Source: an uncultured Ellagibacter sp. | GTDB lineage: Bacteria; Actinomycetota; Coriobacteriia; Coriobacteriales; Eggerthellaceae | Reading direction: 5' to 3' | Assembly: GCA_934613165.1 (NCBI GenBank) | Contig: CAKTSW010000004.1 | Location: 1 to 19,655 of the forward strand | DNA: 19,655 nucleotides | Shown here: positions 1-8,507 of the stretch, in pieces | How positions within the stretch are numbered: the first letter of the stretch is position 1 | How the letters are laid out: every line of letters starts with the position of its first letter | Translations under genes and position numbers: made by a program | Notes under the pieces: model-generated | Database searches by the model: none | Seen by the model: the letters and a program-made list of their open reading frames with translations, nothing else | Told to the model about the DNA's origin: nothing

Positions 1-1886
1 TGGTAAGGCAGCGGGTCGACTCCCCAGTGATCGTAACCGAACGACCACAGCTCGATGCGGCCCGTGGGGGTATTGAAACCTGGCTGGCCGTCGGGACGGA
101 GCATCCCCTTTTTGTACTTGTAGTAGGTGGCATCCCAATCCCAATATGCGGTGCCGTTGCAGCTCTTGCCGTAGCATTCGTCGGAATCGTCGCTGGGATT
201 TTGAACGGTCTCCTCCCATGTGCGATGGTACTCGGTCCCGCCAGGCGTGAGCTGGTCGTTGAGGTACCACGTGCACCATTCCTTGTCGTCTTTCCAGGGC
301 CAGTGCTCGGGCTTGATGCGTTTGCCGAGTTCGAGGCAGATTTGCTCGTCGGACTTCGCCTCGTAGTAATCGGTGACTTTAACCATGGTGCGAACAGGGG
401 TCCACCAGGTTCGGCAGCTGTTGCGTTCGCAGCTCATTGCCACGGGAAGGACGATGTCGGCAAGAGCCTGCGCGGTTGGCGTCATGAACGGGTCGGCAAC
501 GACGATGAAGGGAACCCTCATGAGGGCTTTTCGCGTGCGCGCGGGGTCCATCGACGCACAGGCGAGCGCATTGGAACTCTGAATCCAGAACATCTTGATC
601 GGGTAGGGCTCATCGGTCTCGCAGGCCGAAAGAATGGCATCGGAGTCGGCGCAGGAAACGATGTTCGATTCGTTGATGCCGGAAGTTGCGGGAATGAGCT
701 TCTTTGCGTAGATTTCCGGGTCGATATACTCGTCGCCCAGACCATAGCGCTTCTCGATGAGGAATGCGCAGCGATACATCGCGTTGCCGCCGGGGTTGTC
801 GATGTTGCCGGTGATCGCCATGATGTCGGCGACGCCTTCGGTAACGCCGAGTGCTGCAATCTGCTGCTCGAAAGCGAGTCCCCACTGGCATGCGCAGCTG
901 TCGGCGGTCGCGATAAGACGTGCGGCGCCTCGGATGGTTTCGGGCTCGACACCGCAATATTCGCTAGCCCATTCGGGCGTCTTGTCGGCGACGCGTTCTG
1001 CAAGCGCCTCGAAGCCGTAGGTCCAGCAATCGACGAAGTCGTGATCGTAGAGGTCTTCGCCGATGATGACGTTCAGCATTGCCATGGCGACGACGGCGTC
1101 GGTGCCGGGACGGACGGGAAGCCAGTATGCCGCGCGTGCTCCCCACCAGGTAAGGCGCGGGTCGACGGAGATGATTTTCGATCCCATCTGCACGCACTCG
1201 ACGAGCCAATGGCCCAAAAAGCCGTCCGCGTTGGATTTGATGGGCTCGTTGCCCCAGACGAGGATGACTCCCGGCGCCTTCCACTCGGGGTTGGCGTAGC
1301 GGTCCCAGTGCGCTTGCGATGCGTCGACAATGATCATATCGCCATATTTTGCGGAGGTGCCGATCATGCGGGGCAGATAGCATGCGAACCCGGTGAACCC
1401 GAAGGTTGAAACGTTTGGGGTCTCCATGCATGCGGATGCGAAGTAAGGAACCTGCCAGCCGATGTTGCGACCGGTGCCGTGAACGACGACGATGGATTGG
1501 CTACCGAACTCTTCCTTCACTTTGAGGGTTTTCTCGGTGATCTCGTCGTATGCTTCGTCCCAGCTGATGCGCTCCCACTTTCCTTCACCGCGTTCTCCTG
1601 CGCGGCGCATGGGGTACTTCAAGCGATCAGGATGGTTAACTGCGTCCGGCATGGAAAGGCAGCGCATGCAGAGCTTGCCGTTTGCGACGGCGTTCAGCGG
1701 ATCGCCCTCAACTTTTTCAAGCTTGTTATCCTTTGTGTACAGAAGGACTCCACATCCCATGTGGCAGCCCGGGGGCGACCAATGCGTGGTGCGCGTGACG
1801 GTGTATTCCCCCTCGTTCCACTGCCATTCGCCATCGTGGTATGCGGCTCGGTCAAGGTCGTCGAGCCATTCCTTGTAATCGGCCAT
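1..1886 (-). CDS. Moco-dependent oxidoreductase catalytic subunit, catechol dehydroxylase/acetylene hydratase-like (3' end off window)
   Basis: The frame is open from the ATG at 1886 to the left edge, giving 628 codons of an expected ~850 (I translated it by hand; no internal stop). Start choice: a strong GAGAGGAGAGG Shine-Dalgarno lies just upstream, and the N-terminus (MADYKEWLDD) aligns with the paralogue at 3956. No Tat signal is present, so it should be cytoplasmic. Cys41, Cys45, Cys73 and Cys76 (PPGCHMGCG, then KLCMRC) would hold an N-terminal [4Fe-4S] cluster. WERISWDEA, an ISVDPRLTWWGARA stretch and TGNIDNPGG are Moco-binding landmarks of the DMSO reductase superfamily. Cys169 in GFACYLPR is a candidate Mo ligand (inference). 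The missing part is the C-terminal cofactor-binding domain, and any ferredoxin partner lies outside the window. Known relatives reductively dehydroxylate catechols or hydrate acetylene; the substrate here is unknown. It is clearly closer to the 3956 enzyme than to the 10038 enzyme. Confidence 0.93.
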   Translation of the reverse strand, partial: MADYKEWLDDLDRAAYHDGEWQWNEGEYTVTRTTHWSPPGCHMGCGVLLYTKDNKLEKVEGDPLNAVANGKLCMRCLSMPDAVNHPDRLKYPMRRAGERGEGKWERISWDEAYDEITEKTLKVKEEFGSQSIVVVHGTGRNIGWQVPYFASACMETPNVSTFGFTGFACYLPRMIGTSAKYGDMIIVDASQAHWDRYANPEWKAPGVILVWGNEPIKSNADGFLGHWLVECVQMGSKIISVDPRLTWWGARAAYWLPVRPGTDAVVAMAMLNVIIGEDLYDHDFVDCWTYGFEALAERVADKTPEWASEYCGVEPETIRGAARLIATADSCACQWGLAFEQQIAALGVTEGVADIMAITGNIDNPGGNAMYRCAFLIEKRYGLGDEYIDPEIYAKKLIPATSGINESNIVSCADSDAILSACETDEPYPIKMFWIQSSNALACASMDPARTRKALMRVPFIVVADPFMTPTAQALADIVLPVAMSCERNSCRTWWTPVRTMVKVTDYYEAKSDEQICLELGKRIKPEHWPWKDDKEWCTWYLNDQLTPGGTEYHRTWEETVQNPSDDSDECYGKSCNGTAYWDWDATYYKYKKGMLRPDGQPGFNTPTGRIELWSFGYDHWGVDPLPY

Positions 1887-2190
1887 GTCCTCTCCTCTCA
1901 AAACTTGCCACCCTCGCTTTTCGATTTGCGAGGATCGTCGTTCAGCGATTCTAGAAAGGGATGGGGGCTTTGACATTCGCCGCGTGTTCCTATCTTGCTC
2001 GTGCGTCTATCCAAATCGTTGGTAGGCCAGGCCGATTCTTCGATTCGTGTCTAAGTACTGAGGGCTAGTGTCGAAAGAACTCCCTGGTAATCGAGCCGGC
2101 AATCCATTGCCTGATTGTGCGGCGATTGGCGGATTGATGCTGTTTGCGTTACTATTGAAGGCGCATTTGCGAGTGCTGAGGGGGAACCGA
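1887..2190. promoter_or_regulatory. divergent intergenic control region
   Basis: These 304 bases separate the minus-strand Moco gene from the plus-strand LuxR gene, so both promoters should lie here. I see no convincing gene: a GTG-initiated extension of the LuxR frame from 2068 has no good ribosome site. Contents seen: an inverted pair CTCGC (1913-1917) / GCGAG (1928-1932) close to the Moco start, a TTGACA hexamer at 1970-1975, and a motif at 2051-2070 resembling one upstream of the third Moco gene. Confidence 0.5.
1970..1996 (+). promoter_or_regulatory. candidate sigma70-type promoter for the LuxR gene
   Basis: A perfect TTGACA (1970-1975) is followed after 15 bases by TATCTT (1991-1996). 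The spacer is shorter than the usual 17, which fits a weak or activated promoter. It would leave a leader of roughly 190 bases before the ATG at 2191. This is a prediction from hexamers only. Confidence 0.3.
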
Positions 2191-3808
2191 ATGCCGATGA
2201 AATTGAAATCAAAAGGCAGCTTTGCCGAGTCCGATCGAATCAATCAAGAGGAATCGGTTGGGGCTATTGCATCCGGTGATTGGTTTTTGGTGAGTCCCCA
2301 TATGCTGATCGGCGTCGCCGGAGCCGTCGCGTGCTTCGCATGGATTCTCTTGGCGCTGGGAACGAATGCATACGTATCCCCGGCTTTGGAAGTGCGGGGG
2401 GGGGTGTCATCTTATCCTCCTTGCAGGGGTTATCTGTTCCCTGCTTGTAGCATGGATTGCGGCTGATTTCGTTTCGAATAGACGCGCGGTTTCGCTAGCC
2501 ATCTCTTTCATCTTCGTATTGGTTGGTTTTTCCCTTGTCTGGTTTCCTCCCGCCAGCGACATCGCGATGTATGCGGGCATGTTTCTTTTTGGGGTTGGCC
2601 TCGGCTTTGCCTACTGTCTTTACGGTGAGCTTATCTCCTGGTTTTTCTTCAGCAGCATTAAACGCTATATCTTGGGCATTCTTCTGGCGGCGGTGGTTTG
2701 CGTCCTGATCGTTGTCATATGCGGGCAGCCTGCTCGGGTGTTGCTCTCAGCCGTTTTTCCTGTGCTGGCGTTTGCGTGCTATATAGCGGAGCTTACGTAC
2801 TTGAAGGCGAATATGCCCGAGGCCGTTTCTTCGTCCGAATCGGATTCGCGATGCCGCGTGAAGATTCGGTCGTACTTGGCGACGGCGACGGCCGGTCTCG
2901 TTACAGGATTTGCTCTCGGTGGCTCGTTTCTTTCCGCCCCCGATTCCCTACCATTTTCGGATGCCTTTATTGCGGGACCTGCCATCCTGGTCCTTCTTTT
3001 CCTCTTCAGGGATGCCGCCGATCGAAACAGGATGACGGAGAGCGTTTCCATGAAGCTGTTTCTGCCTTACTCGGCATTGGTGGCGTTCCCCCTTATGTTC
3101 GTTGGTTCCGAATATCGGCTGCCTTTCCTCGCTCTTTTGCTATGCGGTTCTCTTCTGCCGGAAACGTGCTCGTTGTCGGCTATATGCCGACATGTCTCAT
3201 TGTTCGGTCTTTCGGCTGTGAGGGCCTTTGCGTTCGGTCGGTTCTGGAGCGTTGCCGGCATTCTTCTCGGGTGGGGGATTGCTGGATTGGCGTTCTCGGA
3301 CACGCTGCTTGTCTCCATGGACCAGACCCTTCGCGTTTCCGGTTGCGTCATCATGTTCATGCTGCTCGTCATTTTTTCAGCATCCTTCGTCATGACGAAG
3401 GATAACTATCCGACTGAATCGGATGCCAAAAAACCGGCCGAGGCTCAAAGCGGTATACCTTTGCGTGATTTCGCCGACGCAGCTGCCGAATGTATGTCGA
3501 AGGAGCCCGAAGGCGAACGTTCGCGCCCGGGAAAGTTCTATCTGCAATGCGAGGTCGTTGCCAAGAAGTATGGGCTTTCGGCTCGACAGAGAGAAGTTCT
3601 TGGCATGCTTGCACGTGGACGCAACGCTGATTACATCACGGAGAAATTGATCATTTCGGCGCATACTGCAAAGGCTCATATCTACAACATTTATCAAAAG
3701 ACGGGAGTTCATTCCCGGCAGGAGCTCATGGACCTCGTTGAAGGCGCAGATGTGTCAGATGATAATCCGATTGTGCAAGAAATCCTGTCTGACCTGGCGG
3801 TTAAGTAG
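2191..3808 (+). CDS. membrane-bound LuxR-family regulator, reading frame broken at a G9 tract
   Basis: Two overlapping frames together make one typical protein. From the ATG at 2191 (preceded by GAGGGGG) the first frame gives a short polar start, then a membrane helix (MLIGVAGAVACFAWILLALG), and would stop at 2466 after 91 residues. The second frame, open to 3808, continues with further hydrophobic helices and ends in a LuxR/GerE helix-turn-helix (LSARQREVLGMLARGRNADY, then HTAKAHIYNIYQKTG). The switch point is the run of nine G at 2396-2404; eight G would join both frames into a 538-residue protein. An internal ATG at 2366 could start the second frame but has only a weak TGGG in front. Membrane LuxR proteins of this build are abundant in Eggerthellaceae, and one (DadR) is reported to control catechol dehydroxylation in E. 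lenta. Position between two Moco genes suggests it controls them. A sequencing error, a decayed gene or phase variation all remain possible. Confidence 0.85.
2396..2404 (+). repeat. homopolymer tract of nine G inside the LuxR gene
   Basis: Nine G follow GTGC and precede TGTCATC. Upstream codons fall in the frame GAA-GTG-CGG and downstream homologous coding resumes at TGT-CAT-CTT, one base out of register. Loss of one G (or gain of two) restores the frame. Tracts of this length are classic sites of slipped-strand mispairing. Confidence 0.9.
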
Positions 3809-3841
3809 CACTAACCCCTGGAGTACTACTTTCGTTTTTTA

Positions 3842-3851
3842 GTATCGATAC
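3842..3851. promoter_or_regulatory. palindrome GTATCGATAC, candidate operator
   Basis: A perfect 10-base palindrome lies 104 bases before the Moco start at 3956, shortly after AGTACT (3822-3827) and a T-rich stretch. Its place between the LuxR stop and the Moco operon suits a regulator site. A palindrome of this size has roughly a one in seven chance of occurring in such a gap, so support is weak. Confidence 0.25.
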
Positions 3852-3955
3852 CTCATGCCCCGCTCATTCCTTTGCCGTATCTTGGCGGCAGCGAGCGAGT
3901 TTTCTCTTATACAGCTCGACATTATCCATGGGGGACTTGAAGAAAGGGGTATGTC

Positions 3956-6493
3956 ATGTTGTTCGATTACGACGAGTTTTTGAACGGCATCGATGAGAAG
4001 GCGTACCACAAAGGCGAGTGGCGTTGGGAAGAAGACGGCTATACCGTTACCCGCACCTATACCTACTCCGCGCCTGGATGTCATGACTCGTGCGGTGTTC
4101 TCATGTACACCAAAGATGGCAAACTCGAAAAAATCGAGGGTGACCCGTATGATCCGTGCGCAAACGGACGTTTGTGCATGCGGTGCTTGAATTTGGTTGA
4201 AGGCGTGAACTACGATAAGCGCCCGAAGTGGCCGATGAAGCGCGCGGGCGAGCGCGGCGAAAACAAATGGGAGCGTTTGAGCTGGGACGAGGCGCTCGAC
4301 GAAATCGTTGACTGGATTCGCGTCAATATCGACGAAGCTGGCTACGGCCGTGAATCCATCTTCGTGAACCATGGCACGGGCCGCAACATTTCATCCTGGG
4401 TTCCTTTTCTTGGCGGTGCTTGCCTGGGCACGCCCAATATCGGCGCTATCGGGTTCTCAGGCTACTCGTGCTATCTGCCGCGCACCTGCGGGACTGCTGC
4501 TGGAATCGGTGATTTTCCAATCGTCGATGCGTCAGAAGGCCATGCCGATCGCTACAACAATCCTGAGTGGCGCAACCCCGACGTTGTCGTTATTTGGGGT
4601 TCCGAGCCGTTGAAGTCGAACGCCGACGGCTATCTCGGCCATTGGCTGAACGTGTGTTATCAAATGGGCGCAGAGGTTATCTCCGTGGATCCGCAGCTTA
4701 CCTGGTGGGGGGCTCGTGCGGCTTATTGGATGAACGTGCGACCGGGCACTGACCTCGCACTTGCTCTCGCGTGGCTCAACGTCATCACTCAAGAAGACCT
4801 GCAGGACAAGGAATTCATCGATTATTGGTGCGCCTACTACGACGAGTTGAAAAACCATGTGGCGCAGTTCACTCCTGAATGGGCATCTGAAATCACCGGT
4901 ATCCCGGCCGATAAAATCGCGGCGGCGGCCCGCCTGTATGCCAATGCAGAGCGCGGCGCCATTCATTGGGGCCTCGCTTTCGACACGCAGGTGGATTCCA
5001 TTCAGCTTTGTCAAACGGTTTCCAACCTCATGAGCGTTTGCGGCAATATCGACAAACCAGGTACCAATATCCTTGTGCGCAATGGTTTTGAGATCAATCC
5101 TGGGTATGCTACGGCGCAGCTCTATTGCGACCCGGATACCTTTGCGAAAAAGCTGACTGTTGACCTGGTTCATCCTAACTGCAAGCAGTTCATTGGCATG
5201 GCTGATTGCGATGCGGTGAATAGGGCTTTCGAAACAGGAGAGCCGTATCCTATCAAGATGGTCTGGATTCAGGGGTCCAACAGCATCGTTTGCTCGGCAA
5301 CAGCCGCGCCTCGCGTGTACAAGATGCTTTCGAGCGTCGACTTCTGCGTTGTGGCCGACCCGTATATGACGCCGACCGCTGTTGCCTTCGCTGACATTTT
5401 CTTGCCACTTAAGACCACGGCCGAGCGTGACTCCATGCGTGTGTGGTGGACGCCTCTTCGCGCTATGAAGCAAGTTTCTGAATGGTACGAGGCGAAATCG
5501 GACGAGGAGCTTATTGTCGCTTTAGGCCTGAAACTTAACCCGACCCTTTTCGAGAAGCGTTGGCCCACTGTTGAGGCGTTGCTGCAGGACTACCTTGACC
5601 GAGGTTTCAACATCTACGATCCAGACACCGGCAAGAGCTATAAGAGCGCGGGCCGCTCGAAGGCTGGCATGGTCGAGGTCGAAGACGTTCATACCGACTA
5701 TTGGAAGAAGCACGCAGCCGACGGCGAGTGCTCCTTCGATGCCCTCGTCGAAAAAGGCGGATACGAATACGATGACTTCTGCGACACTTACTACAAGTAC
5801 GAAAAGGGTTTGTTGCGTCCCGATGGGCAACCCGGCTTTGCTACGCCTTCCGGTCGTATTGAGCTCGTCCCTTACGTCACGTTTGGCGCATGGGGTATTC
5901 CGCCCTTGGCCGAGCATGTGAAGTCTCTTTCGGTTAAACGTCATCAGGAAGACGAAGAATTCCGCAAGGAATATCCGTTCATTTGCATCAACGGTTCCCG
6001 TTCATATGAATTTTTCCATTCGGAGAATCGCCAGCAGAAGACGATGCGCGAATTCCATCCGTGGCCTATCGTCAAAATCAGTCCACAGACCGCCAAAGAA
6101 TACGACATGGCGGAAGGCGAGTGGATTTGGATCGAGAACACCGAAGGCCGCTGCAAGCAGAAGGTTCATATCGATCCGGTGCTCGACCCGCACTACATCC
6201 ACGCCGAGCATGGCTGGTGGTTCCCCGAGCAAGAGCCTTCCTTCCCGCATCTATACGGCGCATTCGATTCGAACATCAACAATCTGACCACCTCATTCGA
6301 GACCGGTCAGGGCGGCATTGGCAATCCTCTTAAGGCGCCCGTTTGCAAGATTTACAAGATTACCGATGGGAACGCCGAGCCTACTCCGGGCGAGGTTGTC
6401 ACTGACCAGGGCGGTTTCCGTGATGATTATATCGCTGGAGAACCGTATGCCTGGACCCACGACAACACGACGCGTGAAGGGGGACGATTCTAA
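3956..6493 (+). CDS. Moco-dependent oxidoreductase catalytic subunit, catechol dehydroxylase/acetylene hydratase-like
   Basis: A complete 845-residue catalytic subunit. The start at 3956 has AAAGGGG six bases upstream and gives an N-terminus matching the 1886 paralogue; an ATG at 3951 is in another frame. There is no Tat signal. Cys42, Cys46, Cys74 and Cys77 (APGCHDSCG, GRLCMRC) form the N-terminal cluster site. WERLSWDEALDEI, an ISVDPQLTWWGARA stretch and GNIDKPGTN mark the Moco-binding domains; Cys172 (GYSCYLPR) is a possible Mo ligand (inference). HAEHGWWFPE at 749-758 lies in the C-terminal molybdopterin-binding domain and recurs as ADHGWWFPER in the third enzyme. The stop overlaps the next gene's ATG (TAATG), so the ferredoxin is translationally coupled. 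Family members reduce catechols or related phenolics, or hydrate acetylene; the gene context here (ferredoxin, MFS carrier, LuxR) favours reductive dehydroxylation. Substrate unknown. Confidence 0.95.
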   Translation: MLFDYDEFLNGIDEKAYHKGEWRWEEDGYTVTRTYTYSAPGCHDSCGVLMYTKDGKLEKIEGDPYDPCANGRLCMRCLNLVEGVNYDKRPKWPMKRAGERGENKWERLSWDEALDEIVDWIRVNIDEAGYGRESIFVNHGTGRNISSWVPFLGGACLGTPNIGAIGFSGYSCYLPRTCGTAAGIGDFPIVDASEGHADRYNNPEWRNPDVVVIWGSEPLKSNADGYLGHWLNVCYQMGAEVISVDPQLTWWGARAAYWMNVRPGTDLALALAWLNVITQEDLQDKEFIDYWCAYYDELKNHVAQFTPEWASEITGIPADKIAAAARLYANAERGAIHWGLAFDTQVDSIQLCQTVSNLMSVCGNIDKPGTNILVRNGFEINPGYATAQLYCDPDTFAKKLTVDLVHPNCKQFIGMADCDAVNRAFETGEPYPIKMVWIQGSNSIVCSATAAPRVYKMLSSVDFCVVADPYMTPTAVAFADIFLPLKTTAERDSMRVWWTPLRAMKQVSEWYEAKSDEELIVALGLKLNPTLFEKRWPTVEALLQDYLDRGFNIYDPDTGKSYKSAGRSKAGMVEVEDVHTDYWKKHAADGECSFDALVEKGGYEYDDFCDTYYKYEKGLLRPDGQPGFATPSGRIELVPYVTFGAWGIPPLAEHVKSLSVKRHQEDEEFRKEYPFICINGSRSYEFFHSENRQQKTMREFHPWPIVKISPQTAKEYDMAEGEWIWIENTEGRCKQKVHIDPVLDPHYIHAEHGWWFPEQEPSFPHLYGAFDSNINNLTTSFETGQGGIGNPLKAPVCKIYKITDGNAEPTPGEVVTDQGGFRDDYIAGEPYAWTHDNTTREGGRF

Positions 6494-6837
6494 TGCAGGG
6501 CATTCTCGTCAACTACGAATTCTGCACGGGTTGTCATTCGTGCGAGGTCGCGTGCAAGAAGCACCTGGGGCTTCCTGAAGGCGAGTTCGGCATCAAGGTG
6601 TCGGAAATCGGGCCTTATGAATACACCGGGAAGTCCGACGACAACAAAGAGCGTTGGGAATGGACATGGCTTCCTGCTTTGACTCGAGCATGCGACATGT
6701 GCGCTGAGCGCACGGCGAAGGGCAAGATTCCGATGTGCGTGCAGCATTGCCAGGCATGGTGTATGTATTACGGCGAGGTCGAAGATCTTGCTAAGAAGAT
6801 CGACGGCACCTCGCGCTGCGCTCTGCTTACTCGCTAA
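6493..6837 (+). CDS. two-cluster 4Fe-4S ferredoxin-like electron-transfer subunit
   Basis: A 114-residue iron-sulfur protein that should deliver electrons to the Moco subunit it overlaps by one base. It carries Cys11, Cys14, Cys17 and Cys21 (CTGCHSCEVAC, the classic C-x2-C-x2-C-x3-C) and a second set at Cys67, Cys70, Cys82, Cys86 and Cys90 (CDMCAERTAKGK, then CVQHCQAWC). That is enough for two [4Fe-4S] clusters, one with a spare Cys. DmsB/NrfC-type subunits are about twice as long with four clusters, so this is the reduced form usually found with cytoplasmic Moco enzymes. It has no membrane segment and no anchor gene beside it, consistent with a soluble pair. The electron donor is not visible here. 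Confidence 0.93.
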   Translation: MQGILVNYEFCTGCHSCEVACKKHLGLPEGEFGIKVSEIGPYEYTGKSDDNKERWEWTWLPALTRACDMCAERTAKGKIPMCVQHCQAWCMYYGEVEDLAKKIDGTSRCALLTR

Positions 6838-6867
6838 AAACGAGCGACTTTCTTTCGATGCTTGCTT

Positions 6868-6896
6868 TGCCGCCTTCGGACTATCCAAAGGCGGCA
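6868..6896 (+). other. intercistronic stem-loop
   Basis: TGCCGCCTT (6868-6876) pairs perfectly with AAGGCGGCA (6888-6896) around an 11-base loop. No T tract follows on either strand, so it is a poor intrinsic terminator. It may tune the amount of carrier mRNA relative to the enzyme mRNA. A weaker CACAGA/TCTGTG pair (6939-6944, 6958-6963) follows. Confidence 0.6.
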
Positions 6897-6997
6897 GGTG
6901 AGGGGATTAACGCCTGTTCCAAGGGGAGGAAGGGGGGGCACAGACCATCTGACTCTATCTGTGTTTCGGTACGTGATCTCAAGAAAGGTAGACAAAA

Positions 6998-8311
6998 ATG
7001 TCTGAAGAGAAGAAAGGGTTCCACCGGGCGTGGCTCGTGTTCATCGGCGTTTGCATGATGATGGCGGGCGGCATGGGATTGGTGCTTAACGTTATGGGCA
7101 ACTACTTTGCCCCGATGGCGATGGCTTTCGGTTTGGTGAATCCCGCAACAGGAGGGCCGGACGTTACTCAGGTGACGCTCCTTATGACCGTCTATTCTTA
7201 CGTTATGCTCGTTTGGCTGCCGTTCTGCGGCCGCCTGTTCGATAAGGTTGATGCTCGCATTCTTTTCGGCGTGAGCGGCATTCTGATCGTTGCCGGTTTG
7301 GCGCTTATGAACGTTTGGACTGAAGTGTGGCAGATTTACATTTCCGGTGCTCTGTTCGGCCTTGCCGGTCCTGCCATCTTCCTTGTCGGTCCGTCCGTTC
7401 TTATCAATAACTGGTTTGCGCCGAAGCAGGCTGGTAAATTCCTCGGCATCGCTTCTGCGTTCACCGGTGTCGGTACGTTCGTGTGGTCGCCGGTTTTTGC
7501 TGGGATCATCAAATCGAGCGGTTACAAGACCGGTTTTACTATTGAGGCCGTCATAGCAGCTGTGCTCATTCTCGTCCCGGCGTTTTTCTTCTTCCGCACT
7601 CGCCCCGAAGATGTTGGATTGAAACCTTACGGCATCGAAAAGGAAACCGCCAACGGGGAATCCGCCAAGAAGAGCGGCGTTAACGGCAAGTTCGCTCTCG
7701 GTACCGCCGCATTCTGGTGCATTCTCGTTGCCGCTGGTCTCATCTCCCTTGGCGGAGGCTATAAGTCCATGATGCCCACTGCCGTGCAGTCGGTTGGTGG
7801 CACCGAGTTGGCGATGCTCGGCGCGACGATGATTTCCGCCGCCGCAGTCGGCAATATCCTCGGCAAGATCGTCCTCGGCACTCTTGCCGACAAAATCGGC
7901 ATTCGCAACGCCATGGTCTGTTTCGCTGCCGTCTCTATGATCGGCTTCCTGCTTATGGTGCTGTTCCTCGGAGATAATCAGGTTCCGATGCTCATTGCCG
8001 GCTTCTGCATCGGCACGAGCGACGCGATGATGTCCGTCGGTTTGCCGCTTGCTACTCGAAACTGCTTCGGCGATCGCCGCTATGGCGAAATCTACTCCTA
8101 CATGAATATGCCCATCGCCCTTCTTGGCGGTATCGGTGCAACCTTCGTAGCCCTCGTCGCCAATGTGACGGGCGGCTTCCAGACCGCATATGGTTGCGGC
8201 ATCGTGTTCATGGTCATCATCGCCCTTGGCATCTTCACCGCATGCACGACTGCGAAGAAATTCCGCGATAAGTGGACGTTCGAAGGCGAGTCGGAGAAGG
8301 CTCGCAAGTAG
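6998..8311 (+). CDS. MFS transporter, oxalate/formate antiporter-like (module 2)
   Basis: A 437-residue major facilitator with about 12 hydrophobic helices in two halves joined by a charged loop near residues 200-225. The loop opens with RTRPEDVGLKPYG, a phrase shared almost word for word with the second carrier at 8508. The ATG at 6998 is preceded by AAGAAAGG. It begins 160 bases after the ferredoxin, with no promoter that I can recognise and no T-tailed terminator between, so it is probably read from the same operon. In Eggerthella, catechol dehydroxylase clusters that lack a membrane anchor commonly include an MFS gene; by that analogy this would import the Moco enzyme's substrate or exchange it for product. 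Direction and substrate cannot be read from the sequence. Confidence 0.92.
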   Translation: MSEEKKGFHRAWLVFIGVCMMMAGGMGLVLNVMGNYFAPMAMAFGLVNPATGGPDVTQVTLLMTVYSYVMLVWLPFCGRLFDKVDARILFGVSGILIVAGLALMNVWTEVWQIYISGALFGLAGPAIFLVGPSVLINNWFAPKQAGKFLGIASAFTGVGTFVWSPVFAGIIKSSGYKTGFTIEAVIAAVLILVPAFFFFRTRPEDVGLKPYGIEKETANGESAKKSGVNGKFALGTAAFWCILVAAGLISLGGGYKSMMPTAVQSVGGTELAMLGATMISAAAVGNILGKIVLGTLADKIGIRNAMVCFAAVSMIGFLLMVLFLGDNQVPMLIAGFCIGTSDAMMSVGLPLATRNCFGDRRYGEIYSYMNMPIALLGGIGATFVALVANVTGGFQTAYGCGIVFMVIIALGIFTACTTAKKFRDKWTFEGESEKARK

Positions 8312-8322
8312 TCAAAAGTTGA

Positions 8323-8336
8323 GCGTCGATCGACGC
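8323..8336. repeat. 14-base perfect palindrome GCGTCGATCGACGC
   Basis: It starts 12 bases after the carrier's stop codon and ends 10 bases before the terminator stem. The core TCGATCGA recurs in the loop of that terminator (TTCGATCGAA, 8365-8374). It could bind a dimeric regulator or form a small hairpin; function unknown. Confidence 0.45.
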
Positions 8337-8345
8337 GAATGAGAA

Positions 8346-8392
8346 AAAAGCGCCGCCTGCCTTGTTCGATCGAAGAGGTCGGCGGCGCTTTT
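8346..8392. terminator. Rho-independent terminator after module 2
   Basis: AAAAGCGCCGCC (8346-8357) pairs perfectly with GGCGGCGCTTTT (8381-8392), a 12-base-pair stem that ends in TTTT on either strand. The 23-base loop contains the palindrome TTCGATCGAA. It separates the two carrier genes and so the two modules. Confidence 0.88.
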
Positions 8393-8507
8393 CATGTTCG
8401 AAAGCGATTCGAATACATGGGGCGGCCGTTCGGGTTTTCCGGTTTCGCCTCCCTGGTCACTCGCTATGCAGGATGCGCTTGCATCGCCCGATAGATAAGG
8501 TAAAACT

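Noticed and set aside
27-1409. A 460-codon open frame on the plus strand at the left end
   Set aside because: It is antisense to the well-supported partial Moco gene, which is open through the edge on the minus strand.
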